In this document: one piece after another, positions 12,929-22,700 of the stretch
Layout of the letters: each line of letters opens with the position of its first letter
How positions within the stretch are numbered: the stretch's first letter is position 1
NCBI GenBank assembly: GCA_030272585.1
Contig: BSYQ01000004.1
Coordinates: 4,402,001 to 4,466,000 of the forward strand
Origin: Bryopsis sp. KO-2023
Lineage: Eukaryota > Chlorophyta > Ulvophyceae > Bryopsidales > Bryopsidaceae
DNA: 64,000 bases
Direction: 5' to 3'
Notes under the pieces: generated by a model
Databases searched by the model: none
What the model saw: the letters and a program-made list of their open reading frames with translations, nothing else
Told to the model about the DNA's origin: nothing
Made by a program: the position numbers and the translations under genes

Positions 12929-15900
12929 TCACCCTTCTTCCGATTCAGCGCGTAAATTGTACATACGAATACAAAATTCCACTAGTACCCGTAACCCAAT
13001 TTCCGAAGCAAACATCCCCTCCTGCCAAATCAGGGGTTCCGATGAAAAAAGTTGAACCACCGCGATACTATCCCGCCTGCAATCCTCGAGCCCCGGACAA
13101 TCCCATAGTAAATGGTTCCTAGATCCCAACACCACTCGGTCCCGATGCGCACAAAACCAACAGTCCGGGTCCTCACCCCAAACCCTGTTGTTGTACACTG
13201 GGAAGTTTCCATGGCCCGTTGCGACCTGGGCTGCACGTGCTAATTGTTGTCTCGTGTAATTCCATCGCCACGAGTTATCACGATCCACGTAAGGGGCATC
13301 GCGCAGCTGCCAAAGCAATCGTCCTTTCGCCGTGTTACGCCACTGAGCGCGCCAGCTCGTTGCAATCCACTCTGAGATTAAGTGCAGGAGCTCCTGATAA
13401 ACCGTCTTGGGCGAGCGCGGTCTCAAATCCCGAGGGAGTTCCCGGAGTTGGAGCCACTCCTCTTTTTTTTGGGCGGTCGCATGATCTCGCATCCATTCCC
13501 TTTGCGTTGCTCGCAACACATCCAAGGCACTCGTAAAGTATGGGGTGGTGTTGGGAGGGGCCTCCAACAGATCTCTCCCTGCCCACAGCTCCTTGTAATA
13601 GTGCATTCCCAATCGATTATGAATCCGAAAAAACGCGGGTAGAATCCGACCCCACGCCAAAGCGGCGTCGACAGCCACCGAGCTGTAGAGTCCTTCCCCC
13701 AGGCGCACCGCCCGGGCGAGCACTCTGTCTAGTTTGAGAAGGAGAGGCGGGCTGGTGGTCACCGAGGCCCACGATTCACACGCATAGAACAGTTTGGGTA
13801 CCAAGCATGTGTTAGCAAAAATTTGCATGATATTGGGGTGGCAGCCGAATTGGCGTCGCACAAGCTTGCGAACCGTCCCTAACCACTTTTTACCCTTCTT
13901 GAAAACCGAGTCGACATGGTCGGACCATGCCAATTTATGATTGAAGATCACTCCTAAGTACCGCATTTCAGTCACCTGGGGGATCAGGGCGCCCCGCAGC
14001 CATAGCTGGAGTGGAACTTTAGTGCGCTTCCGGCTGATTTCCATCGCGCAACACTTGGTTGGGTTAAAGGTCACACGCCACTCTGCACTCCAAGTCTCCA
14101 CGATCTTTAACGCAAGATTCATGCGTTCCTCCAAAGGGCCCATATGCGCGCCACTGGTAGTCAATAGAATGTCATCCGCGAATGCTCGAACTGTAACCCC
14201 TGTGGCCTCCAAGGCGAGCAAGAGATCATTGATATAAATCAAAAATAGTACGGGGGACAGGGGACTGCCCTGGGGCAGCCCGAACGTCAACCCCCTGGAT
14301 GCTTCTCCCACCCCTGCCCGAACCCTGATCTGGCGAGCTGAGACAAAATCAGCCACCCACTTGATGATATATCTTGGAAATTTGAGGCGGGCCATCTTCA
14401 AAAGCAACCCCGGGAGCCAAATCATATCATACGCTTTAGATATATCCAATGAGACGGCCAGCGTCCGCAATTTGTTGCGCTGGCTGACTGACCACTTGTC
14501 ACTGAGTTCCCACAACACCTTTGGGGAACTTCGGCCTTTACGGAACCCGTGTTGGGAGTCCGCGAGGCTGTCCTGATCCACTAACCAGCGCATGATCCGC
14601 CCTTTCATAAGCGATTCCAGCACCTTACCAGGAACAGAGAGGAGGGTAATGGGGCGATATTTGGCTGGGTCCCCACTAGCTGGTACTGTTTTGGCAATGG
14701 GGAGGACATTGCCCAATTTAAAGCAACTGGGCATAAGGCTAAATTGGAGGCACAAAGTGAAAACAGCACTGAGTACTCCCGCCACTACTGATTTATTCTT
14801 TTTGAGTAGTTCACCCGGAATGGCATCAGGGCCTGCTGCCTTCCTGGGCTTCAATCGCTCCACTGCATACAACACCTCGGCCTCGTCGAAATGGGGGGGG
14901 TCATCGTCCGGTAGTGCAGCCAGGGCGACATCAGCCGCCGCCTGTACGTCCTCTTTGATGGTGGGACCATCAGGCAAGGTACATGGGAACATGGCGTGGC
15001 AGAGAAGGGCAGCTTTCTCCTGGTCAGTTTGGGCTGCTGGGGGTGTACCAGCTGTGGGGTCGGTGGCAAGCGTGGGAATGGAACGGCAAGGGTTGCGAGA
15101 AAGTTTCTTGAGCTTAGTCCACATGTTCTCTTTGGAGGTCTCTTCGCAAAACTTGTTCCAAGCCTCCTTCTTCGCCGCCCAGAGTGCGTTACGATATTTC
15201 CTCCGCACTTGTAGAAAGTTAACATGATCTGCCTCAACTTGGGTCCGAAGCCATTGCTTTTTGGCCACAGTGAACGCTTTCCTGGAGTCGCGAAGATCTG
15301 CTGACCACCAACACTTAGGCTGAGTCCTGAGTCGCTTCCAGGGGGCTGCCTCGCTGAAGATGCGGCCCCAATCCTGCATTATAGTCTCCACTCCATGGTC
15401 GACGGCTTCGCGGGTGTCCCAAGACTCGATCGCTGCTTGCCATTGGCTCTTGGTGGTCTGAAAGTTGGCTTCCACTTGATCCCAATCAGTTTGCCGATAG
15501 TCCCGCCGATAGACTCCCTCCCGAGGGCCCTGATCCAATGCCAACTCTGTTATGATGCCTCTGTGGTCCGATCCAGATTCCCACTGAGGGAAGCAGTCCC
15601 AAGCCTTTACATGAGTGGTGGCAGCCGCCGTACAGACCGTAAGATCCAGCCAGGCGGGTGTGCGCCAAGCATAGGAGATGTAGGTTGGGGGCGCATCCGG
15701 AAGGTTGAGGATGTCAAGTTCCTGGTCCACAATGAAGTCCTCGATGAGTTCGCCACTATGTGATGTGGCGGTATCGCCAGGCCCCCACCAGGGGGACCTC
15801 CCATTGCTATCCCCACCGCAAATTACCCTGGGTGTCTGTTGGAGCAGCTGGCGTAGGTTGGAGCCCCATTCTCCCAGTCCCTCACCTGTCGTATGTTCAA

Positions 15901-16237
15901 TATAAAAACTGCAAAAACCCCATTTGACTCCCTGTAGGAGGATCACGATCGAAACTGCATGGCTGGGGGAGGTGACCACCTCCACCAGCTCCAACCCCTC
16001 CCGCACCAGAACCACTGACTCATTATTGCCATGTTGTGTGTAGCCACGAATCGCCGACGATGCGCGAAGCATTTGTGTCACGGGTTCTTGAATTAAAAGC
16101 ACATCCACCCTCACATCCTGCAGGAACGTTTGTAACTTGTCCATCACCAGATGACCCCTGCCCATGTTCAGCTGTAAGAGCCGAACCATCTTGTTTTCGG
16201 GGGTGTTTAGAACCCTTGGGTGGGGGGGTTCCAGCAT
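12929..16237 (-). CDS. LINE ORF2: APE-type endonuclease and reverse transcriptase
   Basis: Single uninterrupted frame of 1,102 residues. The N-terminal exonuclease-endonuclease-phosphatase domain (about residues 17-240) shows LLQLNMGRG, LLIQEP, GGDSNGRSPWWG and the closing SDHRG motif. The central reverse transcriptase shows LKPRKAAGPDAIP, YRPITLL, QHGFRKGRSS, SLDISKAYD, GLPQGSPLSP and the catalytic FADD box. Near the C-terminus a CCHC-like knuckle (CWFC...HLLWDC) is followed by a charged tail. It nicks target DNA and primes cDNA synthesis from the nick. The intact frame and catalytic residues suggest a recently mobile copy. Its ATG overlaps the end of ORF1 by about 31 nt in another frame, which suggests coupled or reinitiated translation. 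Confidence 0.95.
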   Translation of the reverse strand: MLEPPHPRVLNTPENKMVRLLQLNMGRGHLVMDKLQTFLQDVRVDVLLIQEPVTQMLRASSAIRGYTQHGNNESVVLVREGLELVEVVTSPSHAVSIVILLQGVKWGFCSFYIEHTTGEGLGEWGSNLRQLLQQTPRVICGGDSNGRSPWWGPGDTATSHSGELIEDFIVDQELDILNLPDAPPTYISYAWRTPAWLDLTVCTAAATTHVKAWDCFPQWESGSDHRGIITELALDQGPREGVYRRDYRQTDWDQVEANFQTTKSQWQAAIESWDTREAVDHGVETIMQDWGRIFSEAAPWKRLRTQPKCWWSADLRDSRKAFTVAKKQWLRTQVEADHVNFLQVRRKYRNALWAAKKEAWNKFCEETSKENMWTKLKKLSRNPCRSIPTLATDPTAGTPPAAQTDQEKAALLCHAMFPCTLPDGPTIKEDVQAAADVALAALPDDDPPHFDEAEVLYAVERLKPRKAAGPDAIPGELLKKNKSVVAGVLSAVFTLCLQFSLMPSCFKLGNVLPIAKTVPASGDPAKYRPITLLSVPGKVLESLMKGRIMRWLVDQDSLADSQHGFRKGRSSPKVLWELSDKWSVSQRNKLRTLAVSLDISKAYDMIWLPGLLLKMARLKFPRYIIKWVADFVSARQIRVRAGVGEASRGLTFGLPQGSPLSPVLFLIYINDLLLALEATGVTVRAFADDILLTTSGAHMGPLEERMNLALKIVETWSAEWRVTFNPTKCCAMEISRKRTKVPLQLWLRGALIPQVTEMRYLGVIFNHKLAWSDHVDSVFKKGKKWLGTVRKLVRRQFGCHPNIMQIFANTCLVPKLFYACESWASVTTSPPLLLKLDRVLARAVRLGEGLYSSVAVDAALAWGRILPAFFRIHNRLGMHYYKELWAGRDLLEAPPNTTPYFTSALDVLRATQREWMRDHATAQKKEEWLQLRELPRDLRPRSPKTVYQELLHLISEWIATSWRAQWRNTAKGRLLWQLRDAPYVDRDNSWRWNYTRQQLARAAQVATGHGNFPVYNNRVWGEDPDCWFCAHRDRVVLGSRNHLLWDCPGLEDCRRDSIAVVQLFSSEPLIWQEGMFASEIGLRVLVEFCIRMYNLRAESEEG

Positions 16238-16280
16238 GCACTAGCCATGTGGCCAGGTTTCCCACAGTTTCGGCAAAGGG
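16207..16280 (-). CDS. LINE ORF1 C-terminal fragment (zinc knuckle), partial
   Basis: Only the last ~24 codons of ORF1 remain, in a frame different from ORF2. They contain a CX2CX4HX4C knuckle (CRNCGKPGHMASAC) of the Gag/ORF1 nucleic-acid-binding type and end at TAA (16209-16207). The frame is cut by the element's 5' junction at 16280, so this is a truncation remnant. Confidence 0.85.
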
Positions 16281-16312
16281 TACATATTATTATTATTATT
16301 ATTATTATTATG
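16281..16312. repeat. (ATT)n microsatellite including the LINE target duplication
   Basis: Nine or so ATT units. The first 14 bases are one copy of the LINE target-site duplication; the partner copy is at 12765-12778. It is the likely pre-insertion target. Confidence 0.85.
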
Positions 16313-16833
16313 CCAATGTAGATCGTCTGATTTTATGCCAACATAAGGAAAAGTCGCTTGCTTCCACCCCTTTCGATCGTCTGGGTTTTTTTTTCCCTCC
16401 AAAAAAGGAGCTCTGGGAAGAAACATCGCAAGGTGGGGGGGGGGGGGGTCATTTGAATCGATTTTGAGAAAGTGGAGGGAATTTGCATTGCGAAAAGAGA
16501 GAGAACGTCTGGGGAAGCGGTGCTGCTGATCTTTCGGCGAAATTGAGAAAGAATGGGCGATGCCTATTTTTAGTCAATTGTCGTCAAGGGTTTCAGCGTT
16601 CGATGTTGCCCAGGCGTTCAAACCAGACACAACTGTCCGGCGATTCTGGCCGGTATTGGAAGACTCTCACACTGCGGCTCCTTTTCTGGTCCGATTCTTT
16701 CCTTCCCGTCTGAAAACACTCTGGCGCTCGGAAGGGAAACGCAAATCTCCCTGGTCGGCCAGTGTCATCGGAAGCGCTGGCCTCGAATTCTCGGCGGGGT
16801 GCAACTCCCCGTGCGCGACCTCCGTGGTGGTTG
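16313..16833. other. 5' flank of the epimerase gene
   Basis: GC-richer sequence between the LINE insertion and the epimerase start, with a G-run at about 16434-16448. It should contain that gene's promoter and 5' UTR. I cannot place a TATA box. A frame at 16560-17024 is a shadow overlapping the epimerase. Confidence 0.4.
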
Positions 16834-18090
16834 ATGCGCGTCAATGGGGGACCGATGAGAGTCGTTCGCAACCTCCTGCTGGTGTACGGGTGTTTCACGG
16901 TTCTGCTGTTCGTGTTTTTGGGCGCTCGGCGCCCTGCTGTCGGATTGGTGTCCAGAAGATTGAGGAGCGGGTTTTCTGGAGAGCCGAACAAGTCTTCCGC
17001 ACTGGATGTGAGCAGGGTTTCTAGGTCCTGCAAGCGCGTGGGGGTCGGAGGTTCGGGGAAACGGATTTTAGTAACGGGGGCAGCGGGATTCATCGGATTT
17101 CACACGGCGAAGGCCTTCTTCGAGAATGGGGAGGGCGTAGTGGGCTTCGACAACTTCAACGATTACTATCCGGTGTCGCTGAAGCGCGCGAGGGCGGAGG
17201 AGCTCGAAATATTGGGCGTGCATGTCGTGGATGGGGAGCTGACGGACACGTCGTTGTTGAAACAAGTCGTTAAGCTCTGCGGGGTGACGCATATCGTGCA
17301 CTTGGCGGCGCAAGCGGGGGTTCGCTACGCTCGTCAGGAGCCGATGACGTACATCGATAGAAACATCAAAGGCAGCGTCTCCCTGTTCGAGGTCGCCAGC
17401 TGGGCGAAGCCATCTCCGCAAATCATTTACGCCTCTTCGTCGAGCGTGTACGGGGGCAACAAGAAGGTGCCGTTTTCGGAAGAGGACCGGGTGGATGACC
17501 CCGTGAGCCTGTACGCGGCCACGAAGCGATCGGTGGAGCTAACCGCGAACGTTTACCACAAGCTGCATCATCTTTCGGTGACGGGACTGCGTTTTTTCAC
17601 CGTTTACGGGCCGTGGGGACGGCCCGACATGGCGTATTTCGCGTTCACGAGAAAAATCATGAAGGGTCAGCCGGTCACCATTTTCATGGATAAAACTGGG
17701 GGCGAGCTTGCCCGAGATTTCACTTACATAGACGACATCGTGTCTGGCATAGTGGGGGCAGTGAATTCCTCCCAGCCCAGCCAGGAGGGGGTGGCTGAGA
17801 ATCGACTGTTCAACCTGGGGAACACCAACCCTGTCACCGTGAGCGATTTCGTTTCTAAATTGGAGGGGGCTTTGAGGCAATCTGCGATTCGAAAGCAGGT
17901 TCCTTTGGGCAATACGGGGGATGTGCTGTTTACCCATGCCAACATCAGTGCAGCCCATGGGGCTTTCGGATACACCCCACAGGTGAGCCTCGAGGAGGGG
18001 CTGAAGTTGTTCGCGCTGTGGTTTTATGATTATTATGGACCCCGGGGGGATAATTTGAGGGAAGATGAGAAGCACTACGTCCCCCTCTGA
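16834..18090 (+). CDS. GAE: UDP-glucuronate 4-epimerase, type II membrane protein
   Basis: Interconverts UDP-glucuronate and UDP-galacturonate, the donor for pectic galacturonan, in the Golgi. Single exon, 418 residues from the first in-frame ATG (16834). The frame is open further upstream to 16762 without an ATG. A short basic N-terminus is followed by one membrane span (about residues 13-29), giving the type II Golgi topology of plant GAE proteins. The NAD-binding Rossmann motif TGAAGFIG is at residues 81-88. The SDR active site shows the ASSSSVYG segment and the YxxxK pair (Tyr 227, Lys 231, YAATK). Substrate-binding segments RFFTVYGPWGRPDMA and RDFTYIDDIV are present. Length and intronless structure match plant GAEs. 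It is GC-rich compared with its surroundings and stands alone among many-exon neighbours. A bacterial-type epimerase acquired by transfer is a less likely reading, given the N-terminal anchor. Confidence 0.95.
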   Translation: MRVNGGPMRVVRNLLLVYGCFTVLLFVFLGARRPAVGLVSRRLRSGFSGEPNKSSALDVSRVSRSCKRVGVGGSGKRILVTGAAGFIGFHTAKAFFENGEGVVGFDNFNDYYPVSLKRARAEELEILGVHVVDGELTDTSLLKQVVKLCGVTHIVHLAAQAGVRYARQEPMTYIDRNIKGSVSLFEVASWAKPSPQIIYASSSSVYGGNKKVPFSEEDRVDDPVSLYAATKRSVELTANVYHKLHHLSVTGLRFFTVYGPWGRPDMAYFAFTRKIMKGQPVTIFMDKTGGELARDFTYIDDIVSGIVGAVNSSQPSQEGVAENRLFNLGNTNPVTVSDFVSKLEGALRQSAIRKQVPLGNTGDVLFTHANISAAHGAFGYTPQVSLEEGLKLFALWFYDYYGPRGDNLREDEKHYVPL

Positions 18091-19794
18091 CGAACGAAAT
18101 GAAAGAATTGGGAAGTTCGGGAGATTGGGGAGGGGGGAGAGTGGAAGAAAAGAAAAGAAAAATCCTTGATGGGGAATGGAAGGGGGGGACAAGAAAAAGC
18201 AACTACAAAAAATCACTCACACACACACACACATGCACACACGAGAGTCAAGGGGTGGAGGGAGAAAAAAAAAAAAGATGATCAAAGGATAAAAAAATAG
18301 AGAAGAGGTGGGTGGGTGGGTGGAATTATGCTTGTTTATTTTTGAAATGAGCATAAAAAAATCGTTATAGTTTTTAAGAAGAGACGGAGGGTGAGAAAAG
18401 GTTGACGGTTTGGAGGTGGGTTTTTGGGGTAGGGTTCAGGGGGGGGGGGAGGGGGGAATTTAGAATTGGGGAGGAAAATTTCAAGAAAAAGGTAGGGTGT
18501 GTTTTAGTAGTGCTCGGTCGATGGAAATGGGTGGGGTAAAGAACAACATTAGTCGGCAGTTGGCCTGGGCACATTTTTCTTGTCTTTTCTTTTGTTCGTT
18601 TTTTCTTTTTTCAATATCCAAGGAGGAGGAAGACAGAAAAAAAAGGGGTGAAGAAAAAAAAGGGGGGGGGGGGAAATTGTTTTAGAGTTAATTTAATGAT
18701 TTGTACACAATAATTGTGATGGTTATTTTGGAGAGAGAAAAAAAGTACAAAAAAAACAAAAGAGCGGAGGGAAAAACAAAGGGGATCAGAAAAAGAAAAA
18801 AAAAGTGCAGCCAAAAACAAAACAATACACTTGGCCTCGGGGCACATATATTAACGTTTCTTGGATTTTTTCTTTTTTTTTTTCTTTTCTTTTTTATATT
18901 TCGATGTCAGTGGTTTGATATTTCCTGGTGTTGTTTTGTCGGTGAACAAGAGGCTCAAGTATGACTGAAAAGAAGCAAGAATTGCAAGTTCGTGATATTC
19001 CTCACCGAACAGATTGTCGCTTCAAAAAAAAAAAAATCTTCTTTGTTTTCTTTTTTTCTAAGGGGGTTGTGGGCGAGGGGGTTAAGCAAAATAGCCGGTA
19101 GGTGCATTGTCGTTTATAGAGGGGTTGAAAGAAGTGATGTTTTGACATTTTGAAGTTTTTGGGGTGTTTTTATCATTCATCGGTTTGTGTCTGTCTAGAC
19201 AAGAGCAACACCATCATTTTGGGAGGGAGGGGGGGGACATAACTTGCATGTCTGGTGGTGGTCTGCAGAAAATAAATACAAAAATGTGATTTTGCGTTTT
19301 GTTCTGGAGTTCTTTCCAGAAAAAATCCGACTCTAGGAAGCGAGGGTGTACACAGTAAAAAAAACCCTCCCCCTGGCAGTTTTCCACAGCGTGATTTCAA
19401 GGTTCAAACTTCGATTGATCAACAAACCACCACTCAATTTTGCTTTTTGCTTTTTGCTTTTTTTTCTTTCCTCTCTTTGAGAATAAAAGCAGCAATCCTT
19501 CGGTGGTTAAGTTAAAAGTGAGAATAAAAGCAGCAATCCTTCGGTGGTTGAGTTAAAAGTGAGAGGTCAACAGGCACCGATGCTCCCCTTGCAAGAAGCC
19601 CAGTATTTCCATCCTTCACTACATACGTTGCCCAGAGACGATCAAAGTTTTACGATCACAGCGATCAGCCGCCATTACTCACCCGTTCAAAGACAGAAAA
19701 CCGATTTTCGGCGCTTTCTGTAGCAACCCAGACGGTTTTGTAGAGAATATCCCTGTCGAAAAAACAAGGAGGAGGAGGAGGAGTTGCTCCAGCC
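18091..19794. other. Intergenic region between epimerase and NOP9
   Basis: Contains the epimerase 3' UTR side, a short (CA)n run near 18212-18233, many homopolymer tracts, and the 41-bp duplication at 19479-19560 upstream of NOP9. No coding exon is supported. Confidence 0.5.
19479..19560. repeat. Tandem duplication of a 41-bp unit upstream of NOP9
   Basis: Units 19479-19519 and 19520-19560 differ at one position. They begin gagaataaaagcagc and end agttaaaagt. The pair lies about 235 bp before the NOP9 start codon, so it may be part of the promoter. That is positional inference only. Confidence 0.8.
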
Positions 19795-22700
19795 ATGGGA
19801 AAGCGGAAAAAACGGTCCGGCCAAGACTCCCGGTACGACGAAGAATCGCGGCAGGCTTTCCGGAGGCGAGCGGACCAGGACACGCTCGGTTACTTGAAAG
19901 AAATCCAGGAGCACCTGTCGATTTTGAACGATGCGGAGGAGCGCGAGCTTTTGGTGAACAACACCTTCGATGGGCTGGGTGATGTGGAAAATACTTGCTT
20001 GGACGCGGACTGCACCAAAATCCTGGAAGGCTTGGCTCCGCACGCTGGGAAGGAGAATCTGCTGCAACTGTTGGGAAGGCTGAACCACGGCGAGCGTTTT
20101 GGCCAAGTTGCTTCCAAGTTGGTGCTGAAAATTGAAATTAAAAAAATTGCACATGATTGGTTTCTTGTGCAAATTCTGATTAAAAAAGAAAACGACAAAT
20201 TGCTTTTCATATTTAATTCTCCCTTGGTGCATGTGTAGATTTAAAGGAAATAAATCAATAAATTTTATTTTTATTTTTATTTTTTAATTCTTTTTGAAGG
20301 GACTCTACATTATAGATCGAGTTTTTCAATTTCTTTTTGTCTTTTCTTTTGGAATGCTGGCATTTTTTTGTCCCCTCAAGTGAACTGCATGGGCATGTCT
20401 GCAGAACAGGAAATTATTTTTTGATCAATTTTCTGAGAGTTTTTTTTTTGGCATTTGGATGATGCAGTCCTTTTGGATCGCACATGCTGGGAGCATTGTT
20501 GAAAGCGCTGTGCAACAAATCGATGGAAGGGACCGAAGAGGTAGCCTTTTTTTTTTTTTTTTTTTTTTTTTTCCTTGGTGTTTTGTTATAGTCCATGTTA
20601 GATTCTGTGCAACGCATCAATGACGTTTTTCATTCTAATTTTTATTTTATTTTATTTTTGCACAAAAAAAGAATAATATATATATATATATGTAAGCAGG
20701 TGACTTGTGGATTGACATTGCACAGAATTTGTTTTTTAATAACTGTGCATGTTTTTTTTTTTTCTTTCTTCTCCCGATTTGTTTTTTAACAACAACCGTG
20801 CGGGTGTTTTTGTTTTGTTTTTCTTTTCTCCCTTTCGATTGATATTTTGAAAAGAAGAATATGTTTTTTCTTTCACAGGTTGTGAAGGGCATAGTGGAAT
20901 TTGTGGCTTCTTATCTGGATGATTTTTTGTCTGATAAATATGCAACTCACGTGCTTCGACAATTATTAGCTGTTTTGAGTGGAAGAGATGTGGTTCAGAT
21001 TTGCAAGGAAAGGCAGAATCCCTTCAAGGTGGGCTGCACAAAAAATGTAATATAATGTTATAATGATATTATATAATATATTTATCCCCATATTGAACCC
21101 AAAGAAAAGTGAAAATAGTAATAAATAATAAAGAAATGAATCATTTTCGATCAGGGAAAAAAATTTAGGTGCAAATTAGCGGGTTTTGTTCTTGGGTTGT
21201 GGGGGGCGGGAAGATTGGATCTGATTTATGGAACTGGGACAAAAAATAAGAAAAAATGATGCTGGTGCAGGGAATTGTGGCATATTAACCATATGTCCTT
21301 TGACTTGAAAAAGCATCCTTTTTAATTATGTAAATATTTTTTTCTTCACTTCGGGAGCTGGTGGGTACTAAATTTTTCCAATTTGTTCCGCTCAATTTGC
21401 CCCCGTTTTTTGCTTACCGAGAATAAGAGATGCCACCAGTTTTATCAAAACAAGTTGAAAAAAAAAGACATTTATATTTCTGATTTTGTTTAATTTTCAC
21501 ATTTGATGGGCCCTTTTCCCTTCCCTTGAATCCAGAAAGATGATGCAAGGAGGTCCGAGGAAGTCGTTCCGGAAATAGTTTTCCCAGAGGACCTCAAAAA
21601 ATTGGTGGACGTAGTGAGGTCAAAGGAATACCAAGGTTGGTTTTTGGATGGCTTGATTTCGTCGACCTATTCCGGACCGACTTTGCAAGCAATGATTCAT
21701 GCATGCGTGTCAGACAGGTAGGTCTCCTTCTCTCCACACACGCCAAGCCATGTTTTTGATTTTTTGATTTTTTTTGGTCGGAAGGATTGCTGTCGTTTAA
21801 TATCTCCCTTTGTTTGTTTGAATATTTTTGAAAATGCCGGGGGGGGGGGGGAGGGTTGAGAAATTTTTGTATGGATGTGCTTTTTCCTATCTGCGAAAAG
21901 CATTCAGGACAAATCTGAGGCGAAAATCTTGTGTTCAAGAATAAATTACTCATAAATTGCCCCCAACCCCCACCCCCATCTCCTCTTTCTTTCTCGTTTA
22001 TTTTCTTTTGAAAAATAATTCTTATGACATCAGCAGAATAGATGGAGTGAGGAAGAGTTTCTTTGCTTTTTTTTTTTTCTCCCTCCTCTTAGGGACTTGT
22101 TGGAGGGGTTGGTCCTGACGTTGATCGGCCAATATGAGGATGGTGAAATCGATAGGGAGAGTTTGTGCCGAAAAATGAGTTCCACCATTCCCAGTCATAT
22201 GATGGAATGTATTTGGCAAGTTTCGCCAGAGGTATGTAAATCTTGTCGACTCTTTTTTTTTGGGCGTTCAGTATTCCGGATAAGGTGGTGGTGTGCTTTT
22301 TTGTCTTGTAAATTTTTTTCCCCAAAGATCCAGCGAGGAAAACAAACTTGGAAGAGATCATGCACCTTCTTTTTCTTTCATCGATTTTTTTTTCCCTTGA
22401 TTATTTATTTTTGAGCTCAAGCATTTTTGGCAGAACGTCGACCTCCTCGTGTAGTACCACTGTGAACTTTCAGGGTTTTTTTTTAGTATCTTTATTCTTT
22501 TTGTTTTAATTTAATTTTTTTGTATTTTATTTTTATTATTTTTTTTTTTTAGGGGGGGGGGTTGTACGGAGAGTTTAAGATTTTTATTTCACTGTAGGAT
22601 GTCCGCACCAAATTGTTCAAATTATTGGCTGCAGACTTGCCCGGGCTCGCTGCAGACGACATTGGAAATTTTTCCGTTCAAGCAATGGGGAGAAACGCAA

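Larger units (their letters stand above)
12779..16280 (-). mobile_element. Non-LTR (LINE) retrotransposon, 5'-truncated inside ORF1
   Basis: The element is bounded on both sides by the same 14-bp direct repeat (AATAATAATATGTA in element sense; 12765-12778 and 16281-16294). Sense order: end of ORF1 with a zinc knuckle, ORF2 (endonuclease plus reverse transcriptase), a 3' UTR of about 150 nt and a short A-rich tail. The 5' junction falls within the ORF1 zinc knuckle, so the copy is truncated though ORF2 is intact. The target was an (AAT)n microsatellite. The endonuclease and RT layout fits the Jockey/R1/Tad-like assemblage of LINEs; no RNase H domain is recognisable. Confidence 0.93.

Noticed and set aside
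14592..15227. 211-residue plus-strand frame
   Set aside because: Antisense shadow of the LINE reverse transcriptase frame.
16762..16833. GTG start for the epimerase at 16762
   Set aside because: Eukaryotic initiation at GTG is unlikely. The ATG at 16834 gives the short basic tail and membrane anchor typical of GAE proteins.
17539..18216. 225-residue minus-strand frame
   Set aside because: Antisense of the UDP-glucuronate epimerase, which has all its family motifs on the plus strand.
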